Shown piece after piece: positions 15,271 through 23,358 of a stretch of DNA of 41,907 nt (positions within the stretch are counted from its first letter, which is position 1; each line of letters opens with the position of its first letter). The notes below the pieces were generated by a model that worked only from the letters and a program-made list of their open reading frames with translations, ran no database searches and was not told where the DNA came from. Origin of the DNA: Ruminococcus sp. (GTDB taxonomy: Bacteria; Bacillota; Clostridia; Oscillospirales; Ruminococcaceae); NCBI GenBank assembly GCA_021200215.1, contig JAJQGV010000105.1, positions 1-41,907 of the forward strand. Reading direction: 5' to 3'. A program made the translations under genes and the position numbers.

Positions 15271-16431
15271 CTATGTAGATATGCTAACCAAAGCTTTAGC
15301 TATAGATTTTCCTAATAGTTGTCCTGCATATCTTACTTGTTCTAGGGTACTTCCATGAGTACCTACTTCTATCAATAGACTTCCTGTAGTTAGGTCTTGA
15401 TTGTACTTTCTGTAATCGAATAGTATAGGTCTAGCAAAATCTCCATAATCAGAGTATATTTGGTTTTGAAGTAGGCTTGCTAACCTAAAGTTTTGCATAT
15501 AGTTAGGCATATTCATAGTACCGTCATCGCAACCAGATATTATCATAATTTGAGCCGACTTCTTACCATCTATCTCTACTACAGGCTGTAGTAGGTCTCC
15601 ATCACGAGATAGTGCATCACGATGGATATCTAACACTACCTTTATACTAGGATATTCATCTAAGATGCTTTGAACAGTAACTGCACTTCTTTCATATGAA
15701 CCCGTATACGATGGATAATCGTGGACGGTGCTATTATGAATGGTTTTAATTCCAGCATTTTCAAGTTCTTGTGCAATCATGTCACCAACCATTACTACGT
15801 TTTTAGAGTTATCGGTAGTGCGATATGAGAAAGAGCTATCATAGTATGTGCGTTCAAAGGGTTCAAAGCTTTCAGTGGTGTGTGTATGCATAATCAATAC
15901 TTGAGGTTCATCAGAGTTTAAATCTATGGTAAATTCGGGCAAGTTCTTACTTTCGTTCAAAAGCGTGTTGTTAGACACACTAGTTACGTTCTTTACTAAC
16001 GCTCCACTACTGAGAGTTACATATTGAGTCCCTGAATAGTTGTTTAATATGGTCTGTATGACATTTCCACTATGGTTAGTTAGAGTATCTACATCTGGAT
16101 ATGGTTCTTCACCTGCGGTTAGGTTAAACTTCTCATCGAAGAAGTCAAAACTATCAGAGGTATCATCTAAAGAATAGTCCCACCCTAAACCGTTTGATAG
16201 AATGTTATCACTCCAATTGGGGGTAGTTTCTTGAACTATAGTAGGTTCTTGTAGGGTATTTTCATCGTTTAGAGCAACGTTTCCAGAGGTTTCACCTATG
16301 GTAGTGTTTGCTAACCTATTTGCTGTTACTGATATGTTAGGTACTATCTTCATAATCACTGATGATATAAATGGCGAGGTTATTATAACCCCTAAAGATA
16401 TTAAAGTCTTCTTTAATTTTTTATACTTCAA
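15271..16431 (-). CDS. spoIIP: Stage II sporulation protein P
   Basis: SpoIIP is the amidase/endopeptidase of the SpoIIDMP complex that thins septal peptidoglycan and drives forespore engulfment. The N-terminus is a single membrane anchor (about residues 8-28), followed by a low-complexity linker and the catalytic domain. Key segments are LIMHTHTTESF (about residues 181-191, zinc ligand His), VVLDIHRDALSRDG (about 263-276) and a C-terminal LIEVGTHGST. Length of 386 residues is normal. The start is a TTG preceded by GAGGGGG. SpoIID and SpoIIM are not in the window. Confidence 0.94.
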   Translation of the reverse strand: MKYKKLKKTLISLGVIITSPFISSVIMKIVPNISVTANRLANTTIGETSGNVALNDENTLQEPTIVQETTPNWSDNILSNGLGWDYSLDDTSDSFDFFDEKFNLTAGEEPYPDVDTLTNHSGNVIQTILNNYSGTQYVTLSSGALVKNVTSVSNNTLLNESKNLPEFTIDLNSDEPQVLIMHTHTTESFEPFERTYYDSSFSYRTTDNSKNVVMVGDMIAQELENAGIKTIHNSTVHDYPSYTGSYERSAVTVQSILDEYPSIKVVLDIHRDALSRDGDLLQPVVEIDGKKSAQIMIISGCDDGTMNMPNYMQNFRLASLLQNQIYSDYGDFARPILFDYRKYNQDLTTGSLLIEVGTHGSTLEQVRYAGQLLGKSIAKALVSIST

Positions 16432-16555
16432 GTTAAAACCCCCTCAACGTTCTATATTGATATATTATATTAACAATAATCACATTTTAGAATTATTATA
16501 GTAAAAGTTAAATATAATACTAGTATATAAAATGTTTTCGAGGTGTATTACTATT

Positions 16556-17431
16556 ATGTATTGTTGTTTTAATCTTAAGAAGTGTATAGCCATAGTAGTG
16601 GCATCTGTAATGGTATTAATGACTTGCTGTATAGGGATATCTGTGTTTGGTAAAGAGGAATCTACAGAGGATAGAGGTGTGTTTCTACCTATTATAATGT
16701 ATCATAGTATTGTAGATAATCAATCTGCTTGTAATGACTACACTGTAACGCCATCTATGGTGGAAAGTGATTTAAAATATCTTAAAGAACATGGATATCA
16801 AACGGTTACCGTTCAAGACCTACTAAACTACATAGAATTTGATACCCCTCTACCCGAAAAATGCTTCATGCTTACCGTAGATGATGGCTTTTACAATAAC
16901 TATACTTATTTAGTACCTTTATTGCAAAAGTATGAATATAGTGGTATAATATCATTTGTTGGTGAGTTTACCGATATCACTGCAGTAAATGACCCCCATG
17001 TGCCAGAATATTCTTACTGTACTTGGGAAGATATTCAATCCATTTTAGATACTGGAGTTATAGAGTTAGGTAACCATACTTACAATATGCACTCAAACGA
17101 TGTTAGAAAAGGTTGCTCAAAGTTTTCTTATGAAACTGAAGATGATTATAAGAATATCTTGCTTTCAGACGTTGGCAAACTTCAAGATGAGTTTATCCAA
17201 AATGTAGGCGTTGCACCTATAGTGTTTGCTTATCCATATGGATATATAAGTAAGGAAAGTGTATCTGTATTAAAGAGTCTTGGATTTAAAGCTACTTTAA
17301 CTTGCTATGAAAGACCTAACTACATCACAAAAGATGCAGATTGCCTCTTCGGTTTAGACCGTTACAATAGAAGTTCAAAGTACTCCACTGAGGAGTATAT
17401 GCAAAAGCTACTTGGAGAGTATTATGAGTAA
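16556..17431 (+). CDS. Polysaccharide deacetylase (CE4/NodB family), secreted
   Basis: After an N-terminal membrane or signal segment (about residues 8-30), the protein carries NodB-fold motifs: an IMYHSIV start, TVDDGF (catalytic Asp pair), HTYNMHS (metal-binding His-x-x-x-x-His) and FAYPYGY. Such enzymes remove N-acetyl groups from peptidoglycan or other glycans outside the cell. The ATG at 16556 lies ten bases after GAGGTG; another ATG eight codons upstream has no ribosome binding site. Length is 291 residues. The gene overlaps the next by eight bases. In TVDDG the family's usual Phe is Val, which should not affect catalysis. Confidence 0.9.
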   Translation: MYCCFNLKKCIAIVVASVMVLMTCCIGISVFGKEESTEDRGVFLPIIMYHSIVDNQSACNDYTVTPSMVESDLKYLKEHGYQTVTVQDLLNYIEFDTPLPEKCFMLTVDDGFYNNYTYLVPLLQKYEYSGIISFVGEFTDITAVNDPHVPEYSYCTWEDIQSILDTGVIELGNHTYNMHSNDVRKGCSKFSYETEDDYKNILLSDVGKLQDEFIQNVGVAPIVFAYPYGYISKESVSVLKSLGFKATLTCYERPNYITKDADCLFGLDRYNRSSKYSTEEYMQKLLGEYYE

Positions 17432-17816
17432 GATATTTAAAAAGGTGTTAGTTATAGTATCACCTATGTTAATTATATTCTTGATGTTTATATTAAAGGT
17501 GGTATATGGAAGTTTTATTACAGGTAGATTCCTACCATGTTGGTTTAATCTAGTTACGGGATATCTTTGCCCCGGTTGTGGTGGAACTAGAAGTTTCTTT
17601 TCACTTATGGAAGGTGATATAGTATCTAGTTTTAAGTATAATGCGTTCGTTCCCATAATGTTGATGTTTGCAATAGTAGTATACGTTAGAATGTTTATTA
17701 AGGTAGTCTTAGAAAGAGATATCAACGTATTTCCAAAAGATGATAGGTTTGTATACGTTCCATTAGTATTATTTTTAATCTACTTTGTGGTTAGAAACTT
17801 TTTTATAGTATACTAA
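17424..17816 (+). CDS. DUF2752 family membrane protein
   Basis: The 130-residue protein has three or four hydrophobic helices and the DUF2752 signature with CPGCGGTRS followed by a polar-hydrophobic block (about residues 50-72). The family has no established function. The ATG at 17424 was preferred because TTGGAGAG lies five bases before it and because the first codons of the longer frame are inside the deacetylase gene. It overlaps the deacetylase stop by eight bases, so both proteins are probably made from one mRNA by coupled translation. A strong terminator follows. Confidence 0.83.
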   Translation: MSKIFKKVLVIVSPMLIIFLMFILKVVYGSFITGRFLPCWFNLVTGYLCPGCGGTRSFFSLMEGDIVSSFKYNAFVPIMLMFAIVVYVRMFIKVVLERDINVFPKDDRFVYVPLVLFLIYFVVRNFFIVY

Positions 17817-17853
17817 CACTAAATAATCTACGCAGAGATAGTTTTATATAGGT

Positions 17854-17882
17854 AGGAACATCTATAAGAGATGTTCCTTTCT
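17854..17882 (+). terminator. Intrinsic terminator after the DUF2752 gene
   Basis: AGGAACATCT (17854-17863) pairs perfectly with AGATGTTCCT (17869-17878) around a five-base loop; TTCT follows. It lies at the convergence with sigG. Confidence 0.8.
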
Positions 17883-18656
17883 CTATATTGCAGACTTTAT
17901 TCTATTTAGAGCATTCTTTTCAAGTCTAGATACTTGTGCTTGTGAGATTCCTATTTCATTAGCTACCTCTATTTGAGTCTTTCCTTTATAGAACCGTAGG
18001 TCTAAAATCTTTCTTTCCCTACTAGATAACGTATTTACAGCTTCTTTTATAGCTATATCGTCTATCCATTCGTTAGCACTTTGATTATCTCCAATCTGGT
18101 CTATGACGTATAGAGTATCGCCATTGTCGGAAAATACTGGTTCGTATAGTGATACTGGCTCACAGATACTTTCTAAGGCAGTAACTACCTCGTACTTTTC
18201 AGCATCTACTTCTTTGCAAACCTCTTCAATAGTTGGTTCACGTTTTAGTCTACTAGTTAGATATTCCTTTGCTTGAATCGATTTATAAGCTAAATCACGC
18301 ATAGAACGACTAACCTTTATATGGTTGTAATCTCTAAGATGTCTACGAAGTTCACCACTTATCATAGGTACGCAGTATGTTGAGAACTTTACTTCCTTAG
18401 ATAGGTCGAAGTTGTTAATAGCTTTTATCAAGCCTACTACACCTATTTGAAATAGGTCATCTACCTCTTCACCTCTGCCAATGAACTTTTGTATTACCGA
18501 CAGAACCAATCTTAAGTTTCCGTTTATCAACCTATCTTTAGCGACCTTGCTACCAGTTTCTTTGTACTCTTTTAGTAGAGCCATCTTTTCTTCTTCTTTA
18601 AGAACCTCTATGGACGATGTATTTATTCCAGATATTACAACTTTATTATATGCCAT
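17883..18656 (-). CDS. sigG: RNA polymerase sporulation sigma factor SigG
   Basis: SigG is the late forespore sigma factor. Region 2 contains LINGNLRLVLSVIQKF, VDDLFQIGVVGLIKAI and VKFSTYCVPMISGELRR; region 3 contains IKVSRSMRDLAYK; region 4.2 ends ISQAQVSRLEKNAL. The INGNLRLVLSVIQ wording is diagnostic of SigG rather than SigF or SigB. The ATG at 18656 (start MAYNKVVISG) gives 257 residues, the normal length, and has AGGTTAA upstream; eleven more upstream codons are leader. The gene is monocistronic here, without spoIIGA-sigE next to it. Confidence 0.95.
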   Translation of the reverse strand: MAYNKVVISGINTSSIEVLKEEEKMALLKEYKETGSKVAKDRLINGNLRLVLSVIQKFIGRGEEVDDLFQIGVVGLIKAINNFDLSKEVKFSTYCVPMISGELRRHLRDYNHIKVSRSMRDLAYKSIQAKEYLTSRLKREPTIEEVCKEVDAEKYEVVTALESICEPVSLYEPVFSDNGDTLYVIDQIGDNQSANEWIDDIAIKEAVNTLSSRERKILDLRFYKGKTQIEVANEIGISQAQVSRLEKNALNRIKSAI

Positions 18657-18862
18657 AGCATTAACCTCACGTTTTGGATATTTTAACATAGAGCATCTAT
18701 GCTAGTATAATTATTGGTACTATTGTTAAATATCATGCATCTATATTGGAAATGAATATTTTGGAAATATTCTTATGTGTAGTATCGACTGGTGAATTTA
18801 TGTTAATTTAGATAGTTTTTTAAACAATATCATCAGAAATTTGTACTTTTTTAAAAAAGGAC

Positions 18863-18891
18863 TTGAAAAATTAATGCTTTTATGATAGAAT
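18863..18891 (+). promoter_or_regulatory. Sigma-A promoter of the DtxR-LCP gene pair
   Basis: TTGAAA (18863-18868) and TAGAAT (18886-18891) are separated by 17 bases. It overlaps the first ATG of the open frame (18890), so translation must start at 18929. No clear TTAGG-type iron box overlaps this promoter. Confidence 0.75.
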
Positions 18892-18928
18892 GATATTAAA
18901 TATTTTATTGAATGAAAGGATTAATACT

Positions 18929-19312
18929 ATGCCAGTATATAAATCAGGTGAGGATTACTTGGAAACTATCTTAATACTTAGTAAGAATAGTTCGTACGTT
19001 CGCTCCATAGATATCGCTACAGAGATGGGTTACTCAAAGGCTAGTGTTAGCCGTGCCGTAGGTATTTTAAAGTCGGAAGGGCTAATAGTTATAGGAAATG
19101 ACGGTGAAATTAAGTTGACAGAGGCAGGTTTAAAGAAGGCATCTTCGGTGTATGATAGACATACTCTGTTAAAAACTTTCTTTATGGAATGTTTAAAAGT
19201 GTCGGAAAGTACCGCTGAACAAGATGCTTGTGAGATTGAACACGTTATTAGTGAGGAAACTTGCATTAAGTTGAAAAACTTTTTAAATACTTACAACGAT
19301 AATAATCTATAG
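18929..19312 (+). CDS. DtxR/MntR family metal-dependent regulator
   Basis: This two-domain regulator has an N-terminal winged helix (GEDYLETILILS; recognition helix SKASVSRAVGILKSEGL) and a metal-binding dimerisation domain (DRHTLL, then ACEIEHVIS). Putative ligands line up with DtxR: Asp9 at the Met10 position, His78 (His79), Cys101 (Cys102), Glu104 (Glu105) and His105 (His106). It lacks the SH3-like third domain. Cys101 is the iron-type DtxR feature, while Asp9 is the manganese-type MntR feature, so metal preference cannot be decided from sequence. The start is fixed by GAAAGGATT before ATG and by the promoter. The LCP gene follows after 14 bases. Confidence 0.88.
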   Translation: MPVYKSGEDYLETILILSKNSSYVRSIDIATEMGYSKASVSRAVGILKSEGLIVIGNDGEIKLTEAGLKKASSVYDRHTLLKTFFMECLKVSESTAEQDACEIEHVISEETCIKLKNFLNTYNDNNL

Positions 19313-19326
19313 GGGGAGTTACTGTT

Positions 19327-20418
19327 TTGTCTAACAAGAATGGTAAAAAAGATAGAAAATCTTCAGATATTACTAATACTCAAGAGATAGATATCAATGA
19401 TTATTACTATACTCCAAATAAAAGTAACGGAACTAAAACCACCAATAAAAAGAAATCTAATAAGAAGAAAGCTAAGAATCGCCACCCTATAAAGAACTTC
19501 TTTAAAAAGCTGTTTAGCTTAATAGTAGCTGTATTCTTGATATATTCAGTATTCGTTATATTACTAATCAACAAGGTGGACAGGATATCTTTAGACGACA
19601 GAATTTCCGACAGCATGGTTATGCTTAACGATATAAAGGTCAAGAACGTTCTACTTATCGGTACAGATGGTCGTTCGGAAAGCGATTCGGGACGTTCTGA
19701 TAGCATGATGTTACTATCTATTAATGGTATCGATAGAAAGCTAACTATAACATCTTTTATGAGAGATATGTATGTGTCTATACCAAACTATGGCTACGGT
19801 AAGTTGAACTCTGCGTACTCTTATGGTGGTGCTAGTTTACTATTAGATACTATTGAAAGTAACTTTGCTATCGAAATAGATGATTGCATAATCATAGACT
19901 TTCAATCATTTATGAGCATCGTGGACGCCGTCGGTGGCATAGATGTTACAATATCTGATAGTGAGTTGACCGAAATAAACAACGTACTTATGAGTGAGGG
20001 TAACAAGATAGCTGGTGATGACAAGATGGACGGTCTATTAACTGATAGTGGTGATGTACATCTAAATGGCAAACAAGCTCTTACTTATAGCCGTATTAGA
20101 TATGTTGGTGATGCTGACTTTGACAGAACACAACGTCAACGAAACGTTATATATGCTATAGTCGATAGGCTTAAAACTCCTAACGTGTTTAGAGTGGGTA
20201 ACTTTGCTAATACTATGGCATCGGAAATTAGTACAAATATGAATCCTATTAGTATGTATGGGCTTTCCTTACAAGCACCTTTTATGCTTGGCTATGAGAT
20301 TACTCAACAACGTATTCCAGCCGACGATACTTGGTACTACGATGATATCGATGGACAGTCTGTTATTATAGTGGATTACAGTGCTAATACTAAATTTTTA
20401 AGTGAAACTATATACTGA
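19327..20418 (+). CDS. LytR-CpsA-Psr (LCP) family wall polymer ligase
   Basis: LCP proteins attach anionic glycopolymers to peptidoglycan outside the membrane. The N-terminal 55 residues are very rich in Lys, Asn and Ser, followed by one membrane anchor (about residues 60-83). The LCP domain begins VKNVLLIGTDGR and carries the conserved RSDSMMLLSI, SFMRDMYVSIP, KLNSAYSYGG and LTYSRIR...DFDRTQRQR segments that bind the polyprenyl phosphate. The start is a TTG after GGGGGAG, and the length of 363 residues is typical. It lies directly behind the DtxR-type regulator and 33 bases before the glycosidase gene. Confidence 0.92.
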   Translation: MSNKNGKKDRKSSDITNTQEIDINDYYYTPNKSNGTKTTNKKKSNKKKAKNRHPIKNFFKKLFSLIVAVFLIYSVFVILLINKVDRISLDDRISDSMVMLNDIKVKNVLLIGTDGRSESDSGRSDSMMLLSINGIDRKLTITSFMRDMYVSIPNYGYGKLNSAYSYGGASLLLDTIESNFAIEIDDCIIIDFQSFMSIVDAVGGIDVTISDSELTEINNVLMSEGNKIAGDDKMDGLLTDSGDVHLNGKQALTYSRIRYVGDADFDRTQRQRNVIYAIVDRLKTPNVFRVGNFANTMASEISTNMNPISMYGLSLQAPFMLGYEITQQRIPADDTWYYDDIDGQSVIIVDYSANTKFLSETIY

Positions 20419-20451
20419 TAAGTTTAACACTACATCGATAGGGGGATTGTT

Positions 20452-23259
20452 ATGCAAAGATTATACGATATTTCAGGTACTTGGAACTTTAAATTAGATA
20501 TCCATAAGGTTGGTTTAGATGGTGAAAGTTTTAAATCGGCAAACTTTTTTGACGATATTATTAAGTTGCCATCTACTACTGCGTATGAAAAAAAGGGAGA
20601 AGTAAATATTAACAGAGAAATAGGTAATTTAACCGAAGAGTATAGATTCGAGGGTTTCGCTTGGTTTAAAAAGATTATCGATATTGAAGAAAACCTTGAG
20701 AATAAGTATATAACCTTATTCTTAGAACGTACTCGAAAGACTATAGTTTGGATAAATGGAAATCCATTAGAGGAACAAGATAGTCTATCTGCACCACATA
20801 TATATGATATATCTAAATTGTTGGTCACTGGTAAGAATGAAATCGTTATTATGGTAGACAATACAGACTATCCAACGTCTGGTGGGCATATGACTTCACC
20901 AGATACTCAAACTAATTGGAACGGCATTACGGGCAGAATGGAAATTCAAATCTTTAACGATTGCCACATACAAGATATTAAAATATATCCTAACATACAC
21001 AACAAGACTGCTCTACTTAAGGTTAAATATTCTAAAAAAGTGGATACTAACATAATAGTTGAGGGCGTTACTAGGTCTATAGAGGGTTATGGCAGTAACA
21101 TTACTACTCAAAACTTTGATGTATCTACCGATGAAAATAACATGGTCGAGATAGTTCTTGAGTTGGGAGAAGATGCTCAACTTTGGAGCGAATACAATCC
21201 AGTGATATACGAACTTTCTATATACTCTATGGGTGGCAAGAGAACGGTATCTTTTGGCTTAAGAGAGTTCTCTAAAGATGAACATAACTTCTTGATAAAT
21301 GGTATTCCAACCATGCTTAGAGGTAAACACGACGGCATGATATTCCCCTTAACTGGATATGCCCCTACTACTGTTGACGAATGGGTTAGAGTCTTTAAGA
21401 TTTCTAAATCTTATGGGATAAATCATTATAGATTTCATACTTGTTGCCCTCCAGATGAGGCTTTCACAGGTGCAGATTTAGTAGGTATCTACTTACAACC
21501 TGAAATTAACTTTTGGGGAACTTTATCAGGTGTAAACGATAAACACTATAACGAAAGAGAGCAATCCTTTTTGATTCAAGAGGGTTTTAAAATATTGGAT
21601 ACCTATGGAAATCACCCTAGCTTTGTAATGTTCTCCTTGGGTAATGAACTTTGGGGCGATAAGAATCGTATGAACGATATTATCAAAGGCTATAAGGCAG
21701 TAGATAACAGACATCTATATACACAAGGTAGCAATAATTTTCAGTGGTATCCATGTATAGTAGAGGAAGATGACTTCTTTTCGGGGGTTAGGTTTAGTGT
21801 AGAACGTCAGATAAGAGGCTCATATGCTATGTGTGATAAACCTCTTGGACACGTTCAAACTATGAAACCATCTGCGAGTATAAACTATGATAGCAGTATC
21901 TTTCCAACTACCGATGTACAATCTAATAGCGGTGCTGTAGATGAAGATGGTTACATTAAGATTCAATATGGTACGGGTGTTAAGTTAATCAAGGCAGATG
22001 AACTTGGAAAAGAGTTTATTCCAAACGTGCCAGTAATATCTCATGAGATTGGACAGTATGAAACTTTCCCTAACTTTAAAGAGATAGATAAGTATACTGG
22101 AGTACTAAAGGCTCGTAACTTTGAAATCTTTAAGGAGCGTTTACAGGAAAAGGGTATGCTACATTTAGCAGATAGATTCTTTCAAGCTAGTGGAAAGCTC
22201 GCAGTTGAGTGCTATAAGACTGAACTAGAAAGTGCGTTTCGCTCGAAGTATATTGCAGGGTTTCAACTACTAGATATTCAAGACTTCACAGGTCAAGGAA
22301 CTGCCTTAGTAGGCATATTAGATGCCTTTATGGATAGCAAAGGTATAGTATCTGCTAAGGAATGGCGTTCGTTCTGTTCCGATGCCGTTCTGCTTGGTGA
22401 GTTCGATAAGTATATATATCAAGAAGATGAACACTTTAAGTGTAACATTCTATTAAGCTACTTTAGACAGTCTAAGCTTGAGAATAGGTCTGTAACTTGG
22501 AAAATTTCTGACGGCGAAGCGACTATCTATGAGGGAATAATATCCATACCGTTTGATGCCTATGGCTTAGTTAGATTAGGTTCTATTGAATTTAATATGC
22601 CTAAATGTAAGAGTCCAATAAAGTTGACGTTTACGCTTACTATTGAAGGTGAAGATATTGAAAAGTATTATAACTTTATGATATATCCAAAGCAAGAGGT
22701 TACTAATCTAATGGATTTAAACGTAACTAATGAACTATCTGTAGCACTAGAAAGACTATCTAATGGTGAAAAGGTTCTGTTTATGCCTAATGAAGTTAAA
22801 GAGAGTATTCAAGGATTCTACTGTACGGACTTTTGGTGCTATCCAATGTTTAGAACCATATCCGAAAGTATGAACAGAGAAGTCCCTGTGGGTACTATGG
22901 GTTTATTAATCGATAATGAACATACATCTTTAGCAGATTTTCCTAGTGAGTTTTACTCTACACCACAGTGGTATAATATAGTAAGCCATTCTAATTGTAT
23001 TATATTAGATGATGTTCCAAAAGACTTCTTTCCAATAGTTCAAATGATAGATAACTTTGAAAGGAATCATAAGTTGGGAATCTTGTTTGAGTGTAAGGTG
23101 GGAAAAGGTAAACTTTTGGTATGTACTAGCAGACTTTCAGAAATTGCTCAAGAACCAGAGGTTAAGCAGTTTATACATAGTATTGCTAACTATATGTTAT
23201 CTAACGATTTCAATCCAACTCAAGAGATTGATATTGAAACATTAAAGAAAGTATTCTAA
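20452..23259 (+). CDS. Glycoside hydrolase family 2 (beta-galactosidase/beta-glucuronidase type)
   Basis: The 935-residue protein has the GH2 order: a sugar-binding domain with GFAWFKKII and YITLFLERTRKTIVWING, an immunoglobulin-like domain, then the TIM barrel starting near INGIPTMLRGKHDG. The catalytic acid/base is Glu399 in FSLGNELWG, and the likely nucleophile is Glu532 in PVISHEIGQYE. There is no signal peptide, so it should act on imported oligosaccharides in the cytoplasm. The exact substrate cannot be read; a plant-glycan exo-beta-glycosidase is likely. ATG follows AGGGGGATTG. It lies 33 bases after the LCP gene and upstream of a sugar-receptor GGDEF protein. Confidence 0.88.
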   Translation: MQRLYDISGTWNFKLDIHKVGLDGESFKSANFFDDIIKLPSTTAYEKKGEVNINREIGNLTEEYRFEGFAWFKKIIDIEENLENKYITLFLERTRKTIVWINGNPLEEQDSLSAPHIYDISKLLVTGKNEIVIMVDNTDYPTSGGHMTSPDTQTNWNGITGRMEIQIFNDCHIQDIKIYPNIHNKTALLKVKYSKKVDTNIIVEGVTRSIEGYGSNITTQNFDVSTDENNMVEIVLELGEDAQLWSEYNPVIYELSIYSMGGKRTVSFGLREFSKDEHNFLINGIPTMLRGKHDGMIFPLTGYAPTTVDEWVRVFKISKSYGINHYRFHTCCPPDEAFTGADLVGIYLQPEINFWGTLSGVNDKHYNEREQSFLIQEGFKILDTYGNHPSFVMFSLGNELWGDKNRMNDIIKGYKAVDNRHLYTQGSNNFQWYPCIVEEDDFFSGVRFSVERQIRGSYAMCDKPLGHVQTMKPSASINYDSSIFPTTDVQSNSGAVDEDGYIKIQYGTGVKLIKADELGKEFIPNVPVISHEIGQYETFPNFKEIDKYTGVLKARNFEIFKERLQEKGMLHLADRFFQASGKLAVECYKTELESAFRSKYIAGFQLLDIQDFTGQGTALVGILDAFMDSKGIVSAKEWRSFCSDAVLLGEFDKYIYQEDEHFKCNILLSYFRQSKLENRSVTWKISDGEATIYEGIISIPFDAYGLVRLGSIEFNMPKCKSPIKLTFTLTIEGEDIEKYYNFMIYPKQEVTNLMDLNVTNELSVALERLSNGEKVLFMPNEVKESIQGFYCTDFWCYPMFRTISESMNREVPVGTMGLLIDNEHTSLADFPSEFYSTPQWYNIVSHSNCIILDDVPKDFFPIVQMIDNFERNHKLGILFECKVGKGKLLVCTSRLSEIAQEPEVKQFIHSIANYMLSNDFNPTQEIDIETLKKVF

Positions 23260-23358
23260 AGTTTAGTATATTGGTTAGGCTATTAAGTATCACTCTATAC
23301 GGGTGTTTGATTTGAATTTATTATGAAATAAAAAAGCAGGTGAAAGATTGATTTTATT

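Noticed and set aside
18690..18862. Forespore-specific promoter of sigG
   Set aside because: No convincing SigF/SigG-type -35 and -10 could be placed by eye; the AT-rich gap is otherwise unremarkable.
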